The position numbers and the translations under genes are program-made. The notes under the pieces were generated by a model. The model did no database searches, was not told the origin of the DNA, and saw only the letters and a list, made by a program, of their open reading frames with translations. DNA of 46,628 bases from Planctomycetaceae bacterium (GTDB taxonomy: Bacteria > Planctomycetota > Planctomycetia > Planctomycetales > Planctomycetaceae), in the NCBI GenBank assembly GCA_021732845.1, contig JAKFUF010000055.1, positions 1 through 46,628 on the forward strand, given 5' to 3'. Below are positions 33,691 to 42,542 of this stretch, piece after piece. Each line of letters opens with the position of its first letter. The stretch's first letter is position 1.

Positions 33691-34593
33691 GTGGAGATCG
33701 CAGCGAAAATCGAGTGGTCTGAGTTTGCGTTTCGGTGCCTGGCCGAAGGGGGCCGCATTCTGTGTGTGGTGCTGGCGGTTGTCATGCTGGTCTGGAGGGC
33801 CAATGCGGGTGTATCCCTGCCGGACCTCCGGGCGGAGTGTCCCGCCTCCGTGGTGTTTCACGTGGACACCCTTGGCACCCCAGCATTTCAGCCAGCTGAT
33901 TCCACTTTGAACGCTTTGCAGATGACCGAGGCCCGCGGGGCACGGCAGGCGGCTCTATTGGACGCGGACACGAGCGGTTCGCAGTTTTTTGAGCCACGAC
34001 TCTCTCCAAGGCGGGCGGCGGGATGGATCTCCGCGATGGAAACCAACCCCACAGCTTTGGAGTTCAGATTCGGCACCCAAGCGTCGGGTGAGCGAGGAAC
34101 CCCGATAGCGGATGAAGAAGGTGGTGCAAGCCGCCCATCCGCGCCAGGGTTTCCGGCGCGAGCAAAACTTACCAGTGCGCCTCCCATCTCCAGCACGCCA
34201 ACCCTCCCCGCCGCGCCGCCTGTCTTCAGAACGCCAGCCACCGACAGTGAGCGAGGAACCCAGATAGCGGATGAAGAAGGCGGCGCAAGCCGCCCATCCG
34301 CGCCAGGGGTTCCGGAGCGAGCAAAACTTACCAGCGCGCCTCCCATCTCCAGGACACCAACCTTCCCCGCCGCGCCGCCTGTCTTCAGAACGCCAGCCAC
34401 CGACAGTGAGCGAGGAACCCCGATAGCGGATGAAGAAGGCGGCGCAAGCCGCCCATCCGCGCCAGGGGTTCCGGAGCGAGCAAAACTTACCAGCGCGCCT
34501 CCCATCTCCGGCACGCCAACCCTCCCCACTGCGCCGCCTGTCTTCAGAACGCCAGTCAGCGCTGCGGGGCAGTTGTTCTATCTCCGTTCCTAA
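33691..34593 (+). CDS. Membrane-anchored or secreted repeat protein with three 53-aa repeats
   Basis: From GTG 33691 the product is 300 aa: a short N-terminus, a hydrophobic segment (about 22-40, ILCVVLAVVMLVWRANAG), a unique region, then three 53-aa repeats from about residue 134. Each repeat has ERGTPIADEEGGASRPSAPG, a KLTSAPPIS segment and APPVFRTPATDS. The repeats are Pro/Ala/Ser-rich and probably disordered. An upstream GTG at 33643 is in frame but would overlap the likely transcription start, so 33691 is preferred. The first half of each repeat is the translated reverse strand of the intergenic repeat at 29193-29366. Function unknown; a non-coding reading cannot be excluded. Confidence 0.55.
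   Translation: MEIAAKIEWSEFAFRCLAEGGRILCVVLAVVMLVWRANAGVSLPDLRAECPASVVFHVDTLGTPAFQPADSTLNALQMTEARGARQAALLDADTSGSQFFEPRLSPRRAAGWISAMETNPTALEFRFGTQASGERGTPIADEEGGASRPSAPGFPARAKLTSAPPISSTPTLPAAPPVFRTPATDSERGTQIADEEGGASRPSAPGVPERAKLTSAPPISRTPTFPAAPPVFRTPATDSERGTPIADEEGGASRPSAPGVPERAKLTSAPPISGTPTLPTAPPVFRTPVSAAGQLFYLRS
34088..34564 (+). repeat. Three tandem 159-bp repeats within a reading frame
   Basis: Units start at 34088, 34247 and 34406 (GTGAGCGAGGAACCCCGATA in the first and third). The period of 159 is a multiple of three, so the frame is kept. About 85 bp of each unit match the intergenic repeat at 29193-29366; the remaining roughly 74 bp are specific to this array. Confidence 0.9.
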
Positions 34594-34656
34594 TGCATTG
34601 GGTCACTGTTGACTGATTTTGTGCGGCCTGAGTCGAATCATGGCCCGGCACGGGAA

Positions 34657-34908
34657 ATGAGGGACCGTCTGTTGCCGAATTCTCGCCCCACCTGCAAACG
34701 TGCGATGTTTTGGATCGGAATCTTGGCGATCTTCCTGGCTCTGACTTCTTTCACGCTCGGTCACACGGCCTATGTGCAAAGAAGCCAAGCGGACCATTTC
34801 CCGCTGGCCGCGACCATCCTGGACTGCGCGGGGCTGATCGGTCTGCTGGCGGGTTGCGGACTGATCCTGATCTCGTCATTCTTGCCGCATCACAGACGAT
34901 TCAGGTGA
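34657..34908 (+). CDS. Small two-helix membrane protein
   Basis: An 83-aa hypothetical protein with two hydrophobic segments (about 17-35, MFWIGILAIFLALTSFTLG, and about 50-72, ATILDCAGLIGLLAGCGLIL) and a basic tail (PHHRRFR). I chose ATG 34657; a TTG at 34609 is also in frame. It lies 63 bp after the repeat-protein gene and may share its transcript. I recognise no family. Confidence 0.55.
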   Translation: MRDRLLPNSRPTCKRAMFWIGILAIFLALTSFTLGHTAYVQRSQADHFPLAATILDCAGLIGLLAGCGLILISSFLPHHRRFR

Positions 34909-34955
34909 AGCGCCGGCTGGTCGATCCTCCCCCTCCCCACCAGCTCCCGCTCCAC

Positions 34956-35000
34956 AATCAATCGAAAATCACCAATCGAAAATCGAAAATCGAAAATCCC
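34956..35000 (+). repeat. TCGAAAA heptamer array before the GH63 gene
   Basis: Four ATCGAAAAT units (CAATCGAAAATCACCAATCG, then three more in tandem), ending three bases before the ATG at 35003. This is the longest array in the window and the same composite as at 4309-4338. Confidence 0.85.
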
Positions 35001-35002
35001 CA

Positions 35003-37687
35003 ATGTCCAGCGAAGACCGGCGGCTGCTCGAAGCGGCAGAACGAACGAAGAACTGGCAGCGGTGGGGGCCGTACTTGTCGGAGCGGCAATGGGGCACGGT
35101 CCGCGAGGACTACTCGCCCGGCGGAGATGCGTGGAACTATCTGCCGCACGAGCACGCGCGGATGCGGGCGTACCGGTGGGGTGAAGACGGCCTCTTGGGG
35201 ATCACCGACCGCGAATGCCGCCTGTGTTTCGCCCTGGCGCTATGGAACGGCAAAGACCCGATTCTCAAGGAGCGGCTGTATGGGCTGTCGGGGCCGGAAG
35301 GAAATCACGGCGAAGATGTGAAGGAATGTTATTACTACCTGGATTCATCGCCGACGCATGCCTATCTCAAGGCGCTCTATAAGTATCCGCAGGCAGAGTT
35401 TCCCTACGAGCAGATCCTCAAGGAGAACCGGCGACGGACACGCCGCGATTCAGAGTACGACCTGGAAGATACTGGTGTCTTTCGCGACAACCGTTATTTC
35501 GATGTTTTTGCGGAGTATGCCAAGGTTTCACCGGATCAGATCCTGATCCGCGTGACTGTCCATAACCGCGGGCCAGAGGCGGCGGTGCTGCATCTGTTGC
35601 CCACGTTCTGGTATCGCAACACCTGGACCTGGGGCTGCACCGATGAGGGCTGCTGGCCCAAGTCACGGATTGGCATCGACCCAGATGCCGCCGCTGGCGG
35701 CGGTCTGATCACCCGGCACGTGAGTCTCGGCAACTACAAAATCGCCGCCGGCCTGGACCCGGCCGGCAAGCCACCGGTGTGGCTGTTCACCGAGAACGAG
35801 ACCAATGCCCAGAGGATCTTCGGGTCGCCGAACGAAACGTCCTACGTCAAGGATGCCTTTCATGATTATGTGATCCACGGGAAGAAGGACGCGGTCAACC
35901 CCAAGCAGATCGGGAGCAAGGTTGCGGCCCACTACATCCTGAACATTCCCGCCGGTGCTTCCAGCGAAATCCGCCTGCGGCTCAACCCGGCGGATGAACG
36001 GCCGATCCCCTTGGACTCGCCCGCTTTCGACATGGAGTTCCTCGACCGCATCGCCGAGACCGACGCGTTCTACAGCACGCGAATTCCAGCCACGCTCTCC
36101 AATGACGAGCGGGCCGTGGCTCGGCAGGCGTTTGCCGGGCTGCTGTGGTCGAAACAGTTCTATCACTACATCGTCAAAGACTGGCTGAATGGCGACCCCG
36201 CCGAACCTACGCCGCCACCCGCGCGCAAGCTGGGCCGCAACAACGACTGGCAGCACGTCTTCATGCGCGACGTGCTGTCGATGCCCGACAAGTGGGAGTA
36301 TCCGTGGTTCGCCGCCTGGGATCTGGCGTTTCACATGCTGCCGTTCGCGCACATCGACTCGCAGTTCAGCAAGGAGCAGATGATCCTCCTGCTCCGCGAG
36401 TGGTACATGCACCCCAACGGCCAGTTGCCCGCCTATGAATGGGCCTTGGACGATGTGAACCCGCCAGTGCATGCCTGGGCCTGTCTGCACGTCTACAAGC
36501 TCTCCGCGCCCCGTGGCTCACGCGACCGCGTGTTCCTCGAAAAGGTGTTTCACAAACTCTTGTTGAACTTCACCTGGTGGGTGAACCGCAAGGATCCGCG
36601 GGGGAAGAACCTGTTTGGCGGCGGCTTCCTGGGACTCGACAACATTGGGATCTTCGACCGTTCGCGGCCGCTGCCGACGGGCGGACACTTGGAACAGGCG
36701 GACGGCACCGCCTGGATGGCGTTCTATTGCGTCACCATGCTCGAGATCGCCTTGGAACTGGCCTCCGTCGACACCTCCTACGAAGACGTGGCTTCCAAAT
36801 TTTTCATGCATTTCGTCGCCATCGCCGATGCCATCAACTGCCTGGATGGGAGCGGGCTGTGGGATGAGACCGACGGGTTTTACTACGACCATCTGCAGAC
36901 GGCCACCAAATCGACGCCGCTCAAGATCCGTTCGATGGTCGGGCTGATTCCGCTGTTTGCCATTGTCGCGCTGGATGAGGACGTGCTCAATCGACTGCCG
37001 GGGTTCCGTCGGCGGCTGGACTGGTTTCTGCAAAATCGCCCCGAACTTGCCGCCCATATCGACTATCGCGAGATGGCTGATGAACGCGGCAAAAAGTCCG
37101 GCAAACGGCTGTTGTGCATTCCCAGCCGCGACCGGCTGGTGCGGATGCTCCGCCGACTGCTCGACCCGCAGGAATTTCTCTCAGACTACGGCATCCGCTC
37201 CCTGTCCCGGGCGCATGCCGAACAGCCATTCATTTTTAAAGCAGGTCAGGATGAACTGAAGGTCGAATACGTACCCGGAGAATCGCTCACGGGAATGTTC
37301 GGCGGCAACTCCAACTGGCGCGGGCCGATCTGGTTTCCTGTGAATTATCTGCTGATTGAGAGCCTGAACCGCTATTTCTACTACTACGGCGACTCGCTCA
37401 GGGTCGAATGCCCCACGGGCAGCGGCGTGATGAAGAACCTGAAGGAGGTCGCCCAGGAAATTGAAGACCGCCTGATCCGGCTGTTTCTCGCCGACGAGCA
37501 GGGCCGCCGCCCCTGCCATGCGGGCGACCCCAAGTACGCCACCGACCCGCACTGGAAGGACCTGGTGCTGTTCCACGAGTACTTTCACGGCGACACCGGT
37601 CGTGGCCTGGGGGCCTCGCACCAGACCGGCTGGACCGCGCTTGCTGCCAACATGCTGATCGACCTCGGCCGCAACTGCCGTGGATGA
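35003..37687 (+). CDS. Glycoside hydrolase family 63-like glucosidase
   Basis: An 894-aa inverting alpha-glucosidase-like enzyme of GH63. An N-terminal beta-sandwich part (about 1-330) is followed by an (alpha/alpha)6 barrel. Likely catalytic residues are the acid D440 in FAAWDLAFHMLPF and the base E859 in FHEYFHGDTGRG. Other family-like segments are FGGGFLGLDNIG, GMFGGNSNWRGPIWFPVNY and SHQTGWTA. The length matches bacterial GH63 proteins of about 880 aa that are predicted to hydrolyse alpha-glucosides or mannosyl/glucosyl-glycerate-type solutes. No signal peptide is seen, so it is likely cytoplasmic. It has no Shine-Dalgarno site; the heptamer array abuts the start. Confidence 0.88.
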   Translation: MSSEDRRLLEAAERTKNWQRWGPYLSERQWGTVREDYSPGGDAWNYLPHEHARMRAYRWGEDGLLGITDRECRLCFALALWNGKDPILKERLYGLSGPEGNHGEDVKECYYYLDSSPTHAYLKALYKYPQAEFPYEQILKENRRRTRRDSEYDLEDTGVFRDNRYFDVFAEYAKVSPDQILIRVTVHNRGPEAAVLHLLPTFWYRNTWTWGCTDEGCWPKSRIGIDPDAAAGGGLITRHVSLGNYKIAAGLDPAGKPPVWLFTENETNAQRIFGSPNETSYVKDAFHDYVIHGKKDAVNPKQIGSKVAAHYILNIPAGASSEIRLRLNPADERPIPLDSPAFDMEFLDRIAETDAFYSTRIPATLSNDERAVARQAFAGLLWSKQFYHYIVKDWLNGDPAEPTPPPARKLGRNNDWQHVFMRDVLSMPDKWEYPWFAAWDLAFHMLPFAHIDSQFSKEQMILLLREWYMHPNGQLPAYEWALDDVNPPVHAWACLHVYKLSAPRGSRDRVFLEKVFHKLLLNFTWWVNRKDPRGKNLFGGGFLGLDNIGIFDRSRPLPTGGHLEQADGTAWMAFYCVTMLEIALELASVDTSYEDVASKFFMHFVAIADAINCLDGSGLWDETDGFYYDHLQTATKSTPLKIRSMVGLIPLFAIVALDEDVLNRLPGFRRRLDWFLQNRPELAAHIDYREMADERGKKSGKRLLCIPSRDRLVRMLRRLLDPQEFLSDYGIRSLSRAHAEQPFIFKAGQDELKVEYVPGESLTGMFGGNSNWRGPIWFPVNYLLIESLNRYFYYYGDSLRVECPTGSGVMKNLKEVAQEIEDRLIRLFLADEQGRRPCHAGDPKYATDPHWKDLVLFHEYFHGDTGRGLGASHQTGWTALAANMLIDLGRNCRG

Positions 37688-38036
37688 TGTGACGCCTCGA
37701 AGCCACACCCCTGGTGCGGCCTCGTTGTTCCTTCCGCATTCTTGCGAACATCTCCGAAGTTGTTGCTGAGACTGCCACGGCGAATGTGGTTGACGGCCAG
37801 CAGCCACGCAATTCCAGCCAGCATGCTGACCTTGTAGGGCTGTCAGTGAATGAATGTGCGATGTGAGTGAAAACCTGCCAGCGTTCCACATTTTTTCGCT
37901 CGCCATGTTCGCGACGAATCCAGGCGCGTTGCGGGAGATTTCATGAATTCCGCGGTCCGCCAATTGTCCCGCGGGGTTCTCTCGTCGTAGGATGTGGAGA
38001 TTCCATTCCGCTCTTTGCCATTGCCGAGGAGTGATC
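37688..38036. other. 349-bp spacer without recognised gene
   Basis: Nothing convincing is found. On the minus strand, 37585-37824 is open, but most of it is antisense to the GH63 gene. A strong GAGGAG site at the right end (38026-38031) belongs to the next gene. A stretch at 37700-37830 has several short stems and could be part of a structured RNA, but I cannot assign one. Confidence 0.5.
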
Positions 38037-39443
38037 ATGCCGATTCGATCTGCCGCACTGGCATTGGCCGCGCTGCTGTCCCTGACTGCCACCGTCGGAG
38101 CGCAGACCGCAACCACGGGCCAGGCGGGTCAAGCCGGCCAGCAAGGTCAGCAGGGTCAGCAGGGCGGCCAGACGGGTGTTGGCGGGATCTTCGTGGACGC
38201 GCAGGGGGTCGTGGCTCCGGCGTTCGCCCGCGACAAAAAGCTCGACGAGAAGCGGCGGCTCGAAGTGGCCAATAAGGCGCTGCCCGGCGATGTCAACGTC
38301 TTCAGCCCGCTACGCAAGGTTTCGCTGGTCCAGTTGGAAAAGGCCTGCGAGCAGTACGCCGCCAAAAAGCTCGACGTGCCCAGCGAGATGTCCTATCTGG
38401 CCGGTTTGCAGCGGGTGGACTATGTCTTTGTCTACCCGGAAACCAAGGACATCGTGATCGCCGGTCCGGCGGAAGGGTTCGTGATCGACAGTGTCACACG
38501 GGCGACGGGCATCACCACCAAGCGTCCCCCCCTGCGGCTGGACGACTTGATTGTCGCCCTGCGGGTCATGGAACGCGGCGGCGAGCTGGGTTGCTCCATT
38601 GATCCGGTCCGGGAAAACCTGTCGCGGATGACCGCGTACCTCAACAACAACTCCAGTCCGGCGACCACGGACGTGGCCAAGTCCCGCTTCAATGAAATGC
38701 AGCGGATTCTGGGACTCCAGGATGTGCGGGTGTTTGGCGTCCCGGCCGATTCGCACTTCGCCAACATGCTGGTCGAGGCCGATTACCGCATGAAGCTGCT
38801 GTCGATCGGGTTGGAGCAGCCACCGGTCAAGGGGTTGCGGAGCCACCTGTCGATGATTCCCGCTGGGCAGAACGCCATGCAGCGGTTCTGGTTTACGCCG
38901 CTGTACGATGGATTCGTGAAAAGCGGCGATGGGCTCGCCTATCAATTCAAGGGGCCACGGGCGCAGCTCCTGGCCCAGGAGGAAATGGTTTCCGTCACGG
39001 GGCAACGCTCGCAGGCGGCATTCACCAAGATCAGCACCAACCGCTTCGCCAAGCTGTTCACGGAAAAGTTCCCGGAACTGGCCGACGCCGAGCCGATCTT
39101 TGCCGAACTCCAGACTGGCATCGACCTGGCGGTGCTGGCCGCCCTGTTCAAAAAGGAGCGGATCGCGGAATCCGTGGGCTGGGACAAGGCGTTGTTTCTG
39201 GACACCGAGCGCTGCAAGATCGCCCAATACAATGTGCCACGCAAGGTGATGTCAGCCATGAACTACAAGTCCAGCGGGAGCAAACTCCTGATCGGACTCA
39301 TCGGCGGTGGCGTCACCATTGACGCATTTCGCGCAATCAACTCGCGCGAATACCTCTTGGACGACGACAACGTCGTGCAAAAGCTGCACGCCAAAGCCAA
39401 GCCCGAAAAGCTGCCGGAACAGCACCTCTGGTGGTGGGACTGA
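38037..39443 (+). CDS. Secreted DUF1598-like planctomycete protein
   Basis: A 468-aa exported protein with signal peptide MPIRSAALALAALLSLTATV (ends VGA-QT). A Gln/Gly-rich low-complexity stretch (about 24-45, QAGQQGQQGQQGGQTG) follows, then GGIFVDAQGVV and a long domain with VDYVFVYPETKDIVIAGPAE and RPPLRLDDLIVALR. This fits planctomycete DUF1598-type proteins of unknown role. GAGGAG lies five bases before the ATG at 38037, one of the strongest ribosome sites in the window, suggesting high expression. The upstream frame to 37992 is not supported. A reversed heptamer repeat follows its stop. Confidence 0.75.
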   Translation: MPIRSAALALAALLSLTATVGAQTATTGQAGQAGQQGQQGQQGGQTGVGGIFVDAQGVVAPAFARDKKLDEKRRLEVANKALPGDVNVFSPLRKVSLVQLEKACEQYAAKKLDVPSEMSYLAGLQRVDYVFVYPETKDIVIAGPAEGFVIDSVTRATGITTKRPPLRLDDLIVALRVMERGGELGCSIDPVRENLSRMTAYLNNNSSPATTDVAKSRFNEMQRILGLQDVRVFGVPADSHFANMLVEADYRMKLLSIGLEQPPVKGLRSHLSMIPAGQNAMQRFWFTPLYDGFVKSGDGLAYQFKGPRAQLLAQEEMVSVTGQRSQAAFTKISTNRFAKLFTEKFPELADAEPIFAELQTGIDLAVLAALFKKERIAESVGWDKALFLDTERCKIAQYNVPRKVMSAMNYKSSGSKLLIGLIGGGVTIDAFRAINSREYLLDDDNVVQKLHAKAKPEKLPEQHLWWWD

Positions 39444-39444
39444 G

Positions 39445-39645
39445 GGGATTTTCAATTTTCGATGGGTGATTTTCGATTTGTGTGCGCACGGTCGCGTTTC
39501 TTGCTCAGACCAGGGCGGGATGCGCGGCTCAGTTTTTCGTGTTCTTCGTGCCTTTCGTGGTTAAGAGATCTGAGTCGACGGGATCTTTACCTGTTCGTTC
39601 AATTCGGGACCCGAATAACCACGAAGGGCACCGAAAAAACACGAA
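39445..39645. repeat. Reversed heptamer array plus ACCACGAA long inverted repeat
   Basis: At 39445-39480 the ATTTTCGAT units read on the minus strand as the same composite found before genes at 4309 and 34956. Next to it, arms at 39536-39562 and 39617-39645 form the same type of inverted pair as at 4028-4252. The rest of the 39444-39906 spacer shows nothing else. Confidence 0.75.
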
Positions 39646-39906
39646 ATTGTGTGCGGAATGTGAGGGAGAGAAGTGGCTTTCGTTGACGGGAGAATGTCGA
39701 TTCTCCTCGTTATTCGTCCGTAAGATTCATGAGATCGCGGGCAAAAATGCGGTTTGGCCACGTGAATCTCATCTGGACGAAAACCGTCGAATCTGCAAAA
39801 TCCGCGTCCTTCCTCTCTCTCAAAATCCAATACATCCAATTCGTGCGCGAGTCGCCGTGGCGGGGTAGTGCCCTTAGCCTCGCCGTGGCTTGCCTGGAGG
39901 CTCATC

Positions 39907-40146
39907 GTGCGCCCTCTGCCGCTGATATTTTGTACCCTGCTTTGTCTGGCAGGCGTCGGGTGCAGCACCTTTAGACCCAACCCCAACGACTACGATACCG
40001 CCAATCTCGATCCCGAAACCGGCGAATCGTGGAGTGCGGGACGTCAGGCGCGGGCGGGACAGGCCGTGGAGAAGAACACGGACAAGTTTAGCTGGTACAG
40101 CCCCAAGGCCCGCGGGATCTTTCGCAACCTGGGCGTTGAGGAGTGA
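39907..40146 (+). CDS. Small outer-membrane-type lipoprotein
   Basis: A 79-aa lipoprotein: GTG start at 39907 with GGAGG at 39896-39900 (six-base spacing), leader VRPLPLIFCTLLCLAGVGC with lipobox LAGVGC (mature Cys at residue 19), then STFRPNPNDYDTANLDPETG and an acidic/polar tail ending FRNLGVEE. The precursor lacks any known domain. Start codon and lipobox agree well, so the gene is probably real despite its size. Role unknown. Confidence 0.75.
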   Translation: MRPLPLIFCTLLCLAGVGCSTFRPNPNDYDTANLDPETGESWSAGRQARAGQAVEKNTDKFSWYSPKARGIFRNLGVEE

Positions 40147-40170
40147 GTCAGCAGCCAGGGGCAGTGGTTG

Positions 40171-40533
40171 CTACTCCACTTCGTGAATGTCGTGCAGCAC
40201 ACCGCGGGGAATGCAGACGGTCAGCACGGTCAGCTTGCCCACCGCCTTGTGCCTCACCCCGCGGGGAACATACACCACCACGCCGGGGTGCAATTCGATG
40301 GTCTCCTCATCGAGCTGCATCGTGCCGGTTCCGGCGATGACGTAATAAAACTCATCGGTCTGGGCGTGATAGTGCAGCTTGGCATGGTCGATTTCGACAT
40401 GATGCACTTCCGCCGCCGCCCCGTCGGCTTCTTCGACAAGCGGGCGGATCTGCCCGCAGGTTTCCGCCCACGGGGCCACTTCCGAGGGATCACGCCGCAG
40501 AAACTTGCCGGTGGCGGGTGTTGCGGTGAGCAT
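40171..40533 (-). CDS. Cupin-domain protein
   Basis: A 120-aa single cupin barrel on the minus strand. Motif 1 HYHAQTDEFYYVIAGTG carries metal ligands (His, His, Glu/Asp), and motif 2 is HPGVVVYVPRGVRHKAVG. It probably binds a divalent metal and acts as a small isomerase, epimerase, dioxygenase or sensor; the family alone does not tell. ATG at 40533 is preferred over a GTG at 40578. It converges on the lipoprotein gene, with 24 bp between the stops. Confidence 0.85.
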   Translation of the reverse strand: MLTATPATGKFLRRDPSEVAPWAETCGQIRPLVEEADGAAAEVHHVEIDHAKLHYHAQTDEFYYVIAGTGTMQLDEETIELHPGVVVYVPRGVRHKAVGKLTVLTVCIPRGVLHDIHEVE

Positions 40534-40668
40534 TGGCAGCACTTTCGAGCGAAGAGTGAGACAGACCACACCGCTCACAATACCACCGAATTGCCCGCGC
40601 GTCGTCCCAAGGGCCTTCCCATCCCAGGGCTGGCCAGTTTTTCAAAAAAATCAGCCGGAACGCGTTAG

Positions 40669-41306
40669 CGCGCGTTAGGACCAGACAAAGAATAAAGCAC
40701 GCTTCAAGATGCTAACCGAAGGCCGATCTTGGATAACGAGAAAGGGAACCACGAATCTTCACGAATAAGACGAATGTCACGAATGACAACGAGAAGGATT
40801 CCATCGCTCGCGGAGCAATGCCGGTGAACGATTCGTGAAAATTCGTGGTTCAATTTCTGACCCTACGATCCACGCGCCGCTTTGCTGGACCTTCCGACCT
40901 GACCAACACCTTTATTCGTTGTCCCTGATGGCGTTCGCGGCTGGATATCGGCAGAAGTGTCACGGTTATTGTTGCTGCGATCCTTAGCACGCGTTAGGAC
41001 CGGACAAAGAATAAAAGCACGCTTCAAGATGCTGATTGAAAGCCGGTCTTAGGGAACAAGAAGGGGAACCACGAATTTTCACGAATAAGACGAATGTCAC
41101 GAATGGCAACGAGCAGGATTCCATCGCCCGCGAAGCCATACCGGTGGATGATTCGTGAAAATTCGTGGTTAATTTATGACCGTGCGATTCCCGCACCGCA
41201 TTGCCAGACCTGTCGACTTCACCACCAACTTCCTTCATTGTCCCTGATGGCGTTCGCTGTTGGATTGGCACACAGATGTCACAGTTATTGTTGCTGTGAT
41301 CTTTAG
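40669..41306. repeat. Two tandem copies of a 319-bp intergenic repeat
   Basis: Copies at about 40669-40987 and 40988-41306 (offset exactly 319 at both the TTAGGACC and GATCNTTA landmarks, roughly 85-90% alike by eye). Each has a central long palindrome (ACCACGAAT... / ...ATTCGTGGT) and ends TTATTGTTGCTGNGATC. A collapsed third copy lies inverted at 2449-2633. The unit ends merge with REP-like CACGCGTTAG sequence. There is no coding potential. Confidence 0.9.
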
Positions 41307-41433
41307 CGTCCGGTTCCCGAGCTTGCGTGATCACCGCTTTTTTGCGAAGTCAGAACCGGCACCTAAGGATCGCAGCAACAATAACAGGGGCATTTTGCTT
41401 GCTAGATGGCTGGCCGATGTGAACGAGTCCATC

Positions 41434-41496
41434 AGCCGGCACGCGTTAGCGTCCGGTTCCGGCAGTCGTAAAACCGGACGCTAACGCGTGCCGGCT
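41434..41496. repeat. REP palindrome, perfect 25-bp inverted repeat
   Basis: The left arm 41434-41458 (AGCCGGCACGCGTTAGCGTC...) and right arm 41472-41496 are perfectly complementary, with a 13-base loop. One arm is repeated exactly at 14489-14513, and fragments occur near 40653, 40986 and 41305. It lies 71 bp beyond the 3' end of the minus-strand gene at 41567, where it could also act as a transcription end. Confidence 0.92.
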
Positions 41497-41566
41497 CATT
41501 GGCGAATCAACGAATCGAAATCGAACAGTTATTTTTGCGGCGATCCTAACGGCCTCCGCAGCCGCC

Positions 41567-42337
41567 TCAAAAGCGCCCGCGGCGGCGGGTTGGCTCCACG
41601 TCATCGTGCTGCAGGGCCTGGCGAGAGCGGATCTCGCCGGTGGAAATCGGCGTGAGGTGGAACTCGTGGGCCAGCGGTTCCATGTCGCGCTCCAGTTCGT
41701 TGAGGTTGGTCAGGCCGCTCTCGATCATCATGCTCCAACTGATGGTGGCGAGGAGTCCGTAGGCCAGAGCGTTGGAGGGGAGACTCTTGCCGAAGAACTT
41801 GAGGGCGCTTCCCGCGGAGGCCTTCAGCCGGACTTTCATCCCGTTCCACTGGACGCTGTAAATCTCATCCAGCACCAGATGCGAGAGGAATCCGATCAGC
41901 ACGCCGCCGCCCATCAGGGCCTTGACCTGCCAGACGGGCGACTTGTAGCTCAACGCAGTCAGTTCAGCCGCGATCAGGGCGGCGGGGATGCTGTGGAACA
42001 TGCCGCGATGAACGGTGACCAGGCCCAACAGCGTGGAGGCCCCATACCGGATCGAGATGTACATCAGGATGGCCAGGAGCATCGCCCCCTCGGCATCGCC
42101 GCCCCAGTGCAGCAACCGCTCCATCATCAGGGTGGGTGCCAGCGCCGCGGTGACGCCAAACACCTCCTTGAGCGGCCGCCCGGTATCCGAATCGAGGTCG
42201 GGCAGCATGCCGGCGCAGCCGGTGAGGCAGCCGGCCAGTACCGCCTGAACGCCGGTGAAGTTGCCCAGAGTCGCGCCCAGGGCGCAACCAACACCGAGCA
42301 TCCCGCTTACGGTGATGTGAGTCTTGAAATCCGCCAT
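41567..42337 (-). CDS. YdjM/DUF457-like inner-membrane metal-dependent hydrolase
   Basis: A 256-aa integral membrane protein with the family pattern: MADFKTHITVSGMLGVGCAL, the metal-site segment LPDLDSDTGRP, HRGMFHSIPAAL and a late FLSHLVLDEIYSV. It has about five hydrophobic segments. Relatives (YdjM, LexA-regulated in E. coli) are predicted membrane-bound phosphatase-like hydrolases; the substrate is unknown. The start at 42337 is supported by AAAGGA about seven bases upstream on the minus strand; the open frame to 42640 is antisense to the next gene. It is divergent from the small membrane protein gene at 42543. Confidence 0.85.
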   Translation of the reverse strand: MADFKTHITVSGMLGVGCALGATLGNFTGVQAVLAGCLTGCAGMLPDLDSDTGRPLKEVFGVTAALAPTLMMERLLHWGGDAEGAMLLAILMYISIRYGASTLLGLVTVHRGMFHSIPAALIAAELTALSYKSPVWQVKALMGGGVLIGFLSHLVLDEIYSVQWNGMKVRLKASAGSALKFFGKSLPSNALAYGLLATISWSMMIESGLTNLNELERDMEPLAHEFHLTPISTGEIRSRQALQHDDVEPTRRRGRF

Positions 42338-42542
42338 GCCACAATCCTTTGTGCAAGGTGCATTCCACCCATCTTCGGCGATTCCGATTCGCCAACGCCA
42401 TCGAAACTCATGAAATCCGGAAATTCTTCGCCGGTTCCATGAAATGCAGTAAAATCCGACCGGCCTTTTCAGGATCTGCGGCGGCGAATGAGTACACTCG
42501 ACGTTGTCAGTCGCCGTCCGCAATCCCCAGTTGGAAATCGCC

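Noticed and set aside
34088-34564. Possible CRISPR array
   Set aside because: There are only three units of 159 bp with no short constant repeats alternating with unique spacers; they are tandem repeats in frame.
37585-37824. 79-aa minus-strand frame downstream of the GH63 gene
   Set aside because: It is partly antisense to the GH63 C-terminus, with no ribosome site and no recognised family. It is kept only as part of the unexplained-spacer finding.
39482-39974. Frames of 74-128 aa before the lipoprotein gene
   Set aside because: They consist of the reversed heptamer and ACCACGAA inverted repeats. Only the frame from GTG 39907 has a ribosome site and lipobox.
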